From NCBI GenBank assembly GCA_026398835.1, contig JAPLSD010000754.1, positions 1-13,828 on the forward strand: a stretch of 13,828 nucleotides of DNA. The letters are read 5' to 3'. The notes beneath the pieces were generated by a model. That model worked only from the letters and a program-made list of their open reading frames with translations. It had not been told where the DNA came from and did not search any database. A program made the translations under genes and the position numbers. Each line of letters starts with the position of its first letter. Positions within the stretch are counted from its first letter, which is position 1. Positions 6,991 to 13,436 of the stretch are shown one piece after another. The stretch comes from Pseudomonas sp. Lineage in GTDB: Bacteria; Pseudomonadota; Gammaproteobacteria; Pseudomonadales; Pseudomonadaceae.

Positions 6991-8613
6991 TCAGGCTTCA
7001 TCGTCCAGACGCCGCGTAGCCACCCGACGACCACGGGTAATCAGCTCAATGAACTGCACCGCGCTCAGGGCATGGGCAAACAGCCAACCCTGCCCATAAT
7101 TCACCCCCTCACTGCTCAGCAGCGAGGCCTGCGCCTCATATTCGATCCCTTCGGCAATCACCTTGAGTTGCAAGGCATGCGCCATACGAATGATATGCGG
7201 CGCCACTCCGCTACTGGCGGCATCGTGCCCCAAGGCATCGATAAAGGCTTTATCGATTTTCAAGCAGTCCACGGGCAAAGTTTGCAGATAGGCAAGGCTG
7301 CAATAGCCGGTGCCAAAATCATCGATCAGCACTTGATGTCCGGCACTGCGCAACGCCTGCAGGTTGTCCCGTGCGACGTCCACGTCGATCAGGCCACGCT
7401 CGGTCACCTCAAAGGCAATCTGCCGCGCGGCAACCCGATGCAGGTCTAACAAACGTGCCATAACTTGTCCAATACGCGGCACCATCACATCGCAGGCCGC
7501 CAGGTTGACCGAAATGTATAGGTGCGGATTGGCGCGTAACAGCTGGCCTAACTGTTCAAGCAAACGCTGCAACACGAAATCGGTGATCTGACGGATTTGC
7601 CCGGTATTTTCCGCCATGGGGATAAACAGATCCGGGCTGGTCAACGTCCCGTCCGGCCGCCGCCAACGCAGCAGTGCTTCAGCACCGACGCATTGACGAC
7701 TATTGAGATCGAAAATCGGTTGGTACAAAACCTGTAACTCGTTACGACGCAACGCCCCCTGCAACTCGCCACCCAGCGACTGACGCTGGCGAGCCAACTG
7801 CAAGACCAGCCACCCAATAAAAATCGCCAATAGCAGACTTATCGGTAACAACCAGCGCCAGGCCGTCGTCATTTCCACCTGCAAACTTGCGCGCGGGGTC
7901 ATGAGTACAAGCTGATACTCCGGGTTGTTGGTTGGCATTCGGTAAATCAACTGATGTTGTGTTACCAGAAGGGCATCCCTGCTCACTGGGGGCCAGGGCT
8001 CGATCGGTGGCCAGGGTTGAGTCGCGCCCAGTACCGGGATTGCCCTCGCGCCATGGTCGAGCACCACCAGCAAGCTGCTACCGGGTGTCAGGTCGACCAT
8101 ATCGGTCAGATGGCCACGAGAAGTCGCGACACGAAAGTTACCGCGTCCGAGCATTAACACCGCACGGTTTTCATTAGGTTCTGTCGAGGTGTTCAACCAG
8201 TAACTGTAGGTCGGCCCCTTGATGTCTGGAGGGCCCACGGAAGAAAGATTGTCCTGGCGCGGCCGGTTTGAGCAGGACTGGTTGGAGTCGATGTAAGTCG
8301 CTTCATAAACAAAGCGGTAACTGAAGCTTACCTGCTGCAATGTCGCAATCATGTCGACATTGCAACCCCGCACCGGCTGGGCTTCCAGCTCATCGAGGCC
8401 TTCGCGCAACTGGCCGAATAGTTGTTCCAGCCGCTCGAGAAAGCGCTCGCCCTGAGCATTCATCTGTTCGCTTTCGCGTTGTTGTACCTGATGCAGCGCT
8501 AAGCCCATGCTGCCCAACAATAACAACGTGGCGCTGAGTACAGCCGCCATCATCGCCAAAAACCAAGGGCGATGGAACCAACTATGCAGCGTCTCTCGAG
8601 CGGCAGGCATCAT
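6991..8613 (-). CDS. CSS-motif EAL phosphodiesterase, membrane c-di-GMP hydrolase
   Basis: The 540-residue protein has TM1 at about 17-41, a periplasmic domain, TM2 at about 254-273 and a cytoplasmic EAL domain from about 284. The periplasmic part has Cys84 and Cys114 in NQSCSN, the pattern of the CSS domain (here C-S-N). The EAL catalytic set appears complete: Glu312 (EALLRW), Asn370, Glu402, Asp431-Asp432 (DDFGTG), Lys452, Glu488 (AEGIE) and Gln508. It should therefore hydrolyse c-di-GMP to pGpG. There is no GGDEF domain. In E. coli, CSS-EAL enzymes such as PdeC are known to respond to periplasmic thiol state through DsbA/DsbB, and dsbA lies in this window. Two adjacent ATG codons (8613 and 8610) are possible starts; the ribosome site is weak. 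The gene is probably monocistronic with its own promoter. Confidence 0.92.
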   Translation of the reverse strand: MMPAARETLHSWFHRPWFLAMMAAVLSATLLLLGSMGLALHQVQQRESEQMNAQGERFLERLEQLFGQLREGLDELEAQPVRGCNVDMIATLQQVSFSYRFVYEATYIDSNQSCSNRPRQDNLSSVGPPDIKGPTYSYWLNTSTEPNENRAVLMLGRGNFRVATSRGHLTDMVDLTPGSSLLVVLDHGARAIPVLGATQPWPPIEPWPPVSRDALLVTQHQLIYRMPTNNPEYQLVLMTPRASLQVEMTTAWRWLLPISLLLAIFIGWLVLQLARQRQSLGGELQGALRRNELQVLYQPIFDLNSRQCVGAEALLRWRRPDGTLTSPDLFIPMAENTGQIRQITDFVLQRLLEQLGQLLRANPHLYISVNLAACDVMVPRIGQVMARLLDLHRVAARQIAFEVTERGLIDVDVARDNLQALRSAGHQVLIDDFGTGYCSLAYLQTLPVDCLKIDKAFIDALGHDAASSGVAPHIIRMAHALQLKVIAEGIEYEAQASLLSSEGVNYGQGWLFAHALSAVQFIELITRGRRVATRRLDDEA

Positions 8614-8638
8614 CGAATATCCAAAGGATTACCAATGA

Positions 8639-8647
8639 GTTATAGCA
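8639..8647 (-). promoter_or_regulatory. Extended -10 promoter candidate for the CSS-EAL gene
   Basis: The minus strand reads TGCTATAAC, an extended -10 element (TGN plus TATAAC, 5 of 6 of consensus), 25 bases before the ATG at 8613. No good -35 is present, which extended -10 promoters tolerate. The predicted leader is about 19 bases. Confidence 0.4.
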
Positions 8648-8685
8648 ACTGATTGAGAAGTCGCCTGGACCGTCGGGCGGCGTCA

Positions 8686-9465
8686 TTATTTTGTTTGATT
8701 CAAGACCTGCAAAATAGCTGCGCTTTCCGCATCCGGTGTACCGTCGAAGCGTGATGGTCGATAGTGCATTTGGAACGCGGCCAGTACATGACGCGTCGAG
8801 ACATCCAGCTCACCGGTTTGCGGTGTGGCATAGCCCAGACGAGCAAGCTCTACCTGAAACCAGGTGATGCTCGGTAGCTGAGCCGCAAACAACGCTTGCT
8901 GGCGCGCCACGGCTTGAGCATCCGGCCAAATCACCAACCCTTCATCGGCCAGACGCTTCCAGGGGAGCAGTGGGCCTGGATCGAGTTTACGCAACGGCGC
9001 GATGTCGCTATGCCCGATGATATTGCGCGGATCGATATTGTTACGCTTGCTGATGTCCTTGAGCAAAACGATCAACGCCTTGATCTGACCCTCGGTATAC
9101 GGATACCAGAGGCGACCGGTCGGCGTATCGCGGAACCCCGGATTGACGATTTCGATACCGATGGAGCTGGAGTTCAACCAGGTCCGGCCTTGCCATTCAC
9201 TTTCCCCGGCATGCCAGGCCCGCAGGTTTTCATCGACTAACTTATAGATAGTCGGCGGATTATTATCGCCAATCAGGTAATGGCTGCTGACTTCGCCATG
9301 GGTCAACAAAGCCAGCGAGCGCTCCAGCGAAGCGTTGGTGTAATGGATCACCACGAATTGAACACGGTTATCGTAATTGACCGAAGGATGACTGGTGTCG
9401 ATTCGAGGCCCGCTGGCGCAGCCGGCCAACACAAGAAGCGACAGGACGAGGGAGAGAAATTTCAT
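8686..9465 (-). CDS. ampDh2: AmpDh2, periplasmic N-acetylmuramoyl-L-alanine amidase lipoprotein
   Basis: This 259-residue protein is a zinc amidase that cleaves the bond between MurNAc and the stem peptide in peptidoglycan or its fragments. The N-terminus MKFLSLVLSLLVLAGC is a lipoprotein signal with the lipidated Cys16, so it sits in the envelope. Zinc ligands of the amidase_2 fold are His41 (VIHYT), His152 (GHSD) and Asp162 (LDPGP). Glu105 (SIGIEIVN) and Lys160 are at positions expected for catalysis. A peptidoglycan-binding-like region fills about 198-255. Length, lipobox and place between kinB and the cyclase gene match AmpDh2 of P. aeruginosa. The leader lacks a clear Shine-Dalgarno sequence and carries a perfect 10-bp inverted repeat 7 bases before the ATG. 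Confidence 0.93.
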   Translation of the reverse strand: MKFLSLVLSLLVLAGCASGPRIDTSHPSVNYDNRVQFVVIHYTNASLERSLALLTHGEVSSHYLIGDNNPPTIYKLVDENLRAWHAGESEWQGRTWLNSSSIGIEIVNPGFRDTPTGRLWYPYTEGQIKALIVLLKDISKRNNIDPRNIIGHSDIAPLRKLDPGPLLPWKRLADEGLVIWPDAQAVARQQALFAAQLPSITWFQVELARLGYATPQTGELDVSTRHVLAAFQMHYRPSRFDGTPDAESAAILQVLNQTK

Positions 9466-9472
9466 GGCAGAC

Positions 9473-9507
9473 CGTTACACTGAGGACTGTAATGCAACAG
9501 TGTAACG
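9473..9507. promoter_or_regulatory. Perfect 10-bp inverted repeat upstream of ampDh2
   Basis: CGTTACACTG (9473-9482) and CAGTGTAACG (9498-9507) are exact inverted copies separated by 15 bases, ending 7 bases from the ampDh2 ATG. A third partial copy, CTGTAA (9487-9492), lies between them. It could be an operator for a dimeric regulator, or an RNA stem hiding the ribosome site. The minus-strand arm also contains TACACT, a plausible -10 box. Confidence 0.6.
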
Positions 9508-9540
9508 TACTGCCTTCCAGATGATCGGCAAAAGCCCGAC

Positions 9541-9576
9541 ATTAAACAAAATGGAACAATTGGGATCAGCCCAATT
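9541..9576 (-). terminator. Probable terminator of dgcH, with the stop codon in its loop
   Basis: AATTGGG (minus strand, 9576-9570) and CCCAATT (9564-9558) form a perfect 7-bp stem around CTGAT. The loop contains the TGA stop of dgcH (9568-9566). The sequence after the stem includes TTTTGTTTAAT, a broken U-tract. The stem is short and the U-tract starts late, so efficiency is uncertain. Confidence 0.45.
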
Positions 9577-11701
9577 CCACCCTGTTTCGCCCGGCATCTT
9601 TCGCGCGGTAAAGCGCCTGATCGGCTCTTTTAAGCACCATTTCGCTGCGCTCACCCGGTTTGAATGCCGTCATACCCATGGAGACAGTGATCGTTACCCG
9701 CTCACCTTTAAAGTGAAATGGGCAAGCCTCAATAGCCGCGCGCAAGGTTTGCGCCAGATTCATGCCAACAGGCAATGCGGTATCAGGCACCAGCAAGACA
9801 AACTCCTCACCACCGAACCGGGCGATGAAATCCGAACCGCGCAATCGCTTGCGCAGAACGCCGGCAATGATCTTCAAAACCTTGTCGCCAGCCAGATGGC
9901 CATAGTTATCGTTGATGCGTTTGAAGTGGTCCAGATCCAGCATCGCCAGTAATAGCGTTTTCCCGTGTTGCTGCCATTGAGCGACTTCATGATCCAGTCG
10001 CTCACTCCACGCCGCCCTGTTCGGCAAACCGGTCAACGGATCAATCAAAGCCTTTTGCCGTTGCTCCTCAAGGTGCTCGCGATACCCCTGAGCCTCCTGT
10101 TCCATACTTGCCACGCGCTCGGACAGCCCTTGCAGACGCCCGGCCACTTCCTGCTCACGCTGATCGCGTTGCTTCTGGTGCTGATCCATGGTGCCGAGCA
10201 AGCCTTCAAGATGGTTCTCCAGCACATGCTTGAGGCTGTCCAGATCCGCCGCGTCTTGCACACTGCTCTGCAAACCATCGACCTGCTCACGAATCCGGGT
10301 ATCCATTGCACGCGCAGCTGAAAGACTGTCAGCATGGCCGTCGCTGGCCGCTTGCAGATTGCTTTGGAATGACTCAAGCCGTTCATTGAGCTGCTTGAGA
10401 TACACCTGAAACTCATGTTGCCCACTGTCGGTGATCGCCAGCATCAAAACGGCCAGATCGTCGAGGATCGTTAGCAACTCGTACCAGTTCAGACCGTGTT
10501 GCAATCGCTCACGCATGGCTTCGGCTTGGGGACGGTGGCGCTCGGGCAGGGACAAGTCGTCGAGCAGGCCAAGCAGCGTCTCTTCAATGTGCCTGGCCAC
10601 TGAGCTGTAGGACGGCTCCGTCGAATCAGGCAGGGCGTAGGCAACATCCTGTTCAGGATGCCCTGCCTCAAAAGCCGGCAACACCTGTGCCATAGCCGAT
10701 GGCAAAGGCAGGCTGTCGAGGACGGAGGGTGGTTCGTGCCCGGCTTCAGAGGATACCGGGTGGGTCAGTTCGTCAGGATTGATATCAATCTGAGCGGGAA
10801 TTGCTTCAAGACTGGCCGTCAGGGTGGGTTGCGGCACAGCGTCGGTTTTTTCTACTTCTGGCAGTTCCTGAACCGGCTGCGACAGAGGAGCGCCAGGTGC
10901 TTCCAGCTCCAGCACTGGAGGGACAAAAGTGTCGATCTGTAGCACTCTTTCAGTCAGCTCCAGATTCGAAACCGGCTCGACCACTGAAACCACAGATACC
11001 GGCGCTTGCTGTGCAATCGCCACAACGCCTGACGCAACAGGGGCAGGAGCAGACTGGAAAGCTTCGCGACCAGGTTCAAGCGTCGTCTCGATGGCTTGCG
11101 TCTGAATCTGTTCAGCGGACTTCGAACCTGGCGAGTCCAACAGGCAAGCATTGGCCTGGAGCGCAAGGTCAGCGGTCTCTCGCCCACCAAACAGGCGTTG
11201 CAACAAGCCGGGACGACCTGGCTCTGCCGGGTTCTCCAGCAAGCTCAACGCCTGACCTTGCAAGCCACTCAGTTCGCCTAGCAGCAAGGGAATTTCACGG
11301 GCCTGGCTGACACGGCCGTCCAGTTGCTTGGCAAAACTCTTGAGCGGCCGACTCACTTCTCGAGGCAGCGGCAAGGTCTGTAATTGAGTCACCAGAGCAG
11401 TCAGCGCAGAACTGATTTGCCCCACGCGAGTTTCCCGGCGCTGCTCGGAATCGAGCACGGCTTTTTCCAGACGCGGCAGCAATGCCGCCAGGCCCGCGTC
11501 CATATCGTCCGTGCGCACGACCTCACGCATTTCCTTCATGCACTGATCAACGGCCCGATCAGTACCCTCCGCCGCCAGCGTACTGCGCACCAACCCACGG
11601 CGAAGTAAATCGAGGCGGGCATCCCAACGGCGCTCGAGCTTCTCCTGTTGTTCGATGCTTTTGAGGTACTTTTCTTTCCAGCGCTGTGCTTCGTCGCTCA
11701 T
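9566..11701 (-). CDS. dgcH: DgcH-like diguanylate cyclase with a large N-terminal region
   Basis: The 711-residue protein makes c-di-GMP from two GTP. The GGDEF domain spans about 545-710, beginning DPLTGLPNRAAW, with the active motif GGEEF at 630-634. RGSD at 621-624 is the RxxD inhibitory site at the expected 5-residue spacing, so product inhibition is likely. No membrane segment is seen, so it is cytoplasmic. The first 540 residues have no domain I know: residues 1-160 and about 440-540 look helical or coiled-coil, and about 195-340 are rich in Pro, Glu and Val and probably disordered. Gene order fits P. aeruginosa PA5487 (DgcH, about 670 residues). The start ATG overlaps the upstream stop (ATGA), with no Shine-Dalgarno, so translation is probably coupled. 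Confidence 0.88.
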   Translation of the reverse strand: MSDEAQRWKEKYLKSIEQQEKLERRWDARLDLLRRGLVRSTLAAEGTDRAVDQCMKEMREVVRTDDMDAGLAALLPRLEKAVLDSEQRRETRVGQISSALTALVTQLQTLPLPREVSRPLKSFAKQLDGRVSQAREIPLLLGELSGLQGQALSLLENPAEPGRPGLLQRLFGGRETADLALQANACLLDSPGSKSAEQIQTQAIETTLEPGREAFQSAPAPVASGVVAIAQQAPVSVVSVVEPVSNLELTERVLQIDTFVPPVLELEAPGAPLSQPVQELPEVEKTDAVPQPTLTASLEAIPAQIDINPDELTHPVSSEAGHEPPSVLDSLPLPSAMAQVLPAFEAGHPEQDVAYALPDSTEPSYSSVARHIEETLLGLLDDLSLPERHRPQAEAMRERLQHGLNWYELLTILDDLAVLMLAITDSGQHEFQVYLKQLNERLESFQSNLQAASDGHADSLSAARAMDTRIREQVDGLQSSVQDAADLDSLKHVLENHLEGLLGTMDQHQKQRDQREQEVAGRLQGLSERVASMEQEAQGYREHLEEQRQKALIDPLTGLPNRAAWSERLDHEVAQWQQHGKTLLLAMLDLDHFKRINDNYGHLAGDKVLKIIAGVLRKRLRGSDFIARFGGEEFVLLVPDTALPVGMNLAQTLRAAIEACPFHFKGERVTITVSMGMTAFKPGERSEMVLKRADQALYRAKDAGRNRVELG

Positions 11702-12576
11702 TCAAGGGATCCGCGAGGGGCAGGACTCAACGCGGGTAATGCATCGACCGTAAGCGAACCCGGCAGACGAATCTCTACCGCGACCGGCAGGTGATCGGAA
11801 ATGGGCTGGGCCAGTACCTGTACTCGCTCCAGGGTCAGGCTGGAGCTGAGCAGAATGTGGTCCAGGCAACGTTGTGGTCGCCAACTGGGGAACGTCGCTT
11901 CCAGTTGCGGCGCCAGCAAACCGAGGTCGCGCAATGGAGAGTGTTGCAGCAAGTCGCTGGCATGAGTGTTCATGTCGCCCATCAGCACCTGGTGTTTGTA
12001 CCCACCAATCAACTCGCGGATATAGGCCAGCTGCCGGGTTCGGGTACGGGCGCCCAGCGCCAGATGCATCATCACCACTACCAACGCCTCCGGTCCTTCG
12101 CCAAAGCGCACCAGAATCGCACCGCGGCCTTTGGGGCCCGGTAATGGATGATCCTCGATAGCCCACGGACGCAAACGGCTGAGCACGCCATTGCTGTGCT
12201 GACCCAGGTGACCGAGATTGCGATTGAGTTGCTGATACCAGTAGGGGAAGGCGCCGAGTTGGGCCAGGTGTTCGACTTGATTGATATAACCCGACCGCAG
12301 GCTGCCGCCATCCGCCTCCTGCAAGGCGACCAGATCGAAGTCACCCAGCAGATTGCCGATCTTTTGCAGGTTGTCGGCACGTCCGGTGTGCGGCAACAGA
12401 TGCTGCCAGCCACGGGTCAGGTAATGCCGATAGCGCTCGGTACTGATGCCTACCTGAATATTGAAACTGAGCAAACGCAGACGACTGTCTGCGGGCAAGC
12501 CCGTGGATTCCAGATGATGCGCGTTGACCTGCGGATCATGCAGGCCAACGACACGCTCAGTACCCCAGCGGCGCAT
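11698..12576 (-). CDS. Endonuclease/exonuclease/phosphatase (EEP) family hydrolase
   Basis: The 292-residue protein has the metal-dependent EEP fold shared by exonuclease III, DNase I and phosphodiesterases. The motif set appears complete: Asn39 (SFNIQVG), Glu87 (LQEAD), His171 (MHLALG), Asp201 and Asn203 (GDMNTH), Asp239 (LDHILLS), and Asp261-His262 (SDHLPV). It probably cleaves a phosphodiester or phosphomonoester; the substrate cannot be told from sequence. No signal peptide is seen. It begins 12 bp after dsbA with no clear Shine-Dalgarno sequence, and a GC-rich hairpin fills that gap. It overlaps dgcH by 4 bases. The order dsbA-EEP-cyclase is also that of PA5489-PA5487 as I recall it. Confidence 0.85.
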   Translation of the reverse strand: MRRWGTERVVGLHDPQVNAHHLESTGLPADSRLRLLSFNIQVGISTERYRHYLTRGWQHLLPHTGRADNLQKIGNLLGDFDLVALQEADGGSLRSGYINQVEHLAQLGAFPYWYQQLNRNLGHLGQHSNGVLSRLRPWAIEDHPLPGPKGRGAILVRFGEGPEALVVVMMHLALGARTRTRQLAYIRELIGGYKHQVLMGDMNTHASDLLQHSPLRDLGLLAPQLEATFPSWRPQRCLDHILLSSSLTLERVQVLAQPISDHLPVAVEIRLPGSLTVDALPALSPAPRGSLE

Positions 12577-12581
12577 GGCAG

Positions 12582-12602
12582 GCGCCGCTTACTTAGCGGC
12601 GC
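12582..12602. promoter_or_regulatory. GC-rich hairpin spanning the dsbA stop codon
   Basis: In the transcript, GCGCCGC (12602-12596) and GCGGCGC (12588-12582) form a perfect 7-bp stem around UAAGUAA. The loop holds the last bases of dsbA and its UAA stop. No U-tract follows, so it is not a typical terminator. It covers the place of the ribosome site of the next gene (ATG at 12576), suggesting that its translation depends on ribosomes finishing dsbA. That role is inferred. Confidence 0.55.
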
Positions 12603-13221
12603 GCTCCTTGGCGATCAACTGATCAGCCACGCCCAAGGCGCCTTCAGGGCCACCGGCGGTGCCGAGATCAAAGCGGTACTTGCCGTTGACGACCATGGTG
12701 GGTACGCCGGAGATCTGATAGGCCAGAGCCTTCTTCTTGGCATCTTCAACCTTGCCTTTAACGGCGAAGGAATTATAGGTGCTCAAGAATTTATCCTTCT
12801 CGACGCCTTCGGTTGCCAGGAACTCAGCCATTTCTTCTGGAGTAGCGAGTTTCTTGCCGCCGTGGATCGCTTCAAATACGGCTTTGTGAACCTTGTGCTC
12901 CACACCCATGGCTTCCAGGGTAATAAACAACTGGCCGTGAACGTTCCAGATACCGCCGAACATGGCCGGAATACGTACGAAGTTCACATCGGCAGGAAGT
13001 TTTTCAACCCATGGATTAATGGTCGGCTCGAACGCGTAGCAATGCGGACAGCCATACCAGAACAGCTCCACCACTTCGATCTTGCCAGGCACAGCAACCG
13101 GAACGGCGCTGCTCAATTCGACATATTGTTTACCGGCTTCAAGCGGCTCGCTGGCAGCTTGAGCGGTCATGCCGAACAGACTGGCAGTGACGAGCGCGGC
13201 GCTGAGAATCAGATTACGCAT
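12589..13221 (-). CDS. dsbA: DsbA, periplasmic thiol:disulfide oxidoreductase
   Basis: The 210-residue protein donates disulfide bonds to exported proteins and is reoxidised by DsbB (not in this window). A signal peptide ends near Ala20-Gln-Ala22, before ASEPLEAG. The thioredoxin-fold active site is Cys58-Pro-His-Cys61 (FWYGCPHCY), the classic DsbA dipeptide. The cis-proline is Pro174 in SGVPT. Length and motifs fit DsbA1 of Pseudomonas. The ATG at 13221 has AGGAG (13232-13228) 6 bases upstream. A terminator separates it from cytochrome c4 upstream, so it has its own promoter and heads the dsbA-EEP-dgcH group. Its leader has competing hairpins. Confidence 0.96.
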   Translation of the reverse strand: MRNLILSAALVTASLFGMTAQAASEPLEAGKQYVELSSAVPVAVPGKIEVVELFWYGCPHCYAFEPTINPWVEKLPADVNFVRIPAMFGGIWNVHGQLFITLEAMGVEHKVHKAVFEAIHGGKKLATPEEMAEFLATEGVEKDKFLSTYNSFAVKGKVEDAKKKALAYQISGVPTMVVNGKYRFDLGTAGGPEGALGVADQLIAKERAAK

Positions 13222-13278
13222 GCTTTACTCCTGGACAAATAAGGTCGCCTCGTGCGACCTGCACTCAGACAGGTCCAG
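13222..13278 (-). promoter_or_regulatory. dsbA leader with mutually exclusive hairpins
   Basis: In the transcript, hairpin A pairs GACCUG (13275-13270) with CAGGUC (13261-13256). Hairpin B pairs AGGUCGC (13260-13254) with GCGACCU (13248-13242). They share bases 13260-13256 and cannot coexist. A third pairing, CUGGAC (13278-13273) with GUCCAG (13236-13231), would enclose B and bind the first two bases of the AGGAG ribosome site. This is the layout of an RNA switch; whether it works as one is inference. Confidence 0.4.
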
Positions 13279-13295
13279 TCGGGCTTGAGTTCTCT

Positions 13296-13301
13296 AGTGT
13301 A
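13296..13301 (-). promoter_or_regulatory. Possible -10 box of the dsbA promoter
   Basis: TACACT on the minus strand (13301-13296) lies between the cytochrome c4 terminator and dsbA, predicting a start near 13289 and a leader of about 68 bases. No good -35 is seen. The surrounding CGTTACACT also occurs upstream of ampDh2. Confidence 0.3.
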
Positions 13302-13316
13302 ACGGCAGCGGCCACA

Positions 13317-13344
13317 AAAAAGGGCGGCAAAAGCCACCCTTTTT
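13317..13344 (-). terminator. Rho-independent terminator of cytochrome c4
   Basis: In the minus-direction RNA, GGGUGGC pairs with GCCGCCC around UUUU, flanked by an A-run before and a U-run after. The one non-Watson-Crick pair is U-G in this direction but C-A in the other, so it is built for minus-strand transcription. It begins about 92 bases after the cytochrome c4 stop. Confidence 0.88.
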
Positions 13345-13436
13345 ATGCTTGCATCACTGGATTAATCGAGCGTTAACGTTGCAAAAACCCCCAAACATTT
13401 CATCTCTGGGCATGCACAACGTCAATCGATCCACCC

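Noticed and set aside
12148..13242. Long + strand open frame of 364 codons
   Set aside because: It lies opposite the EEP gene and dsbA, both of which have full sets of family motifs, and its product has no recognisable features.
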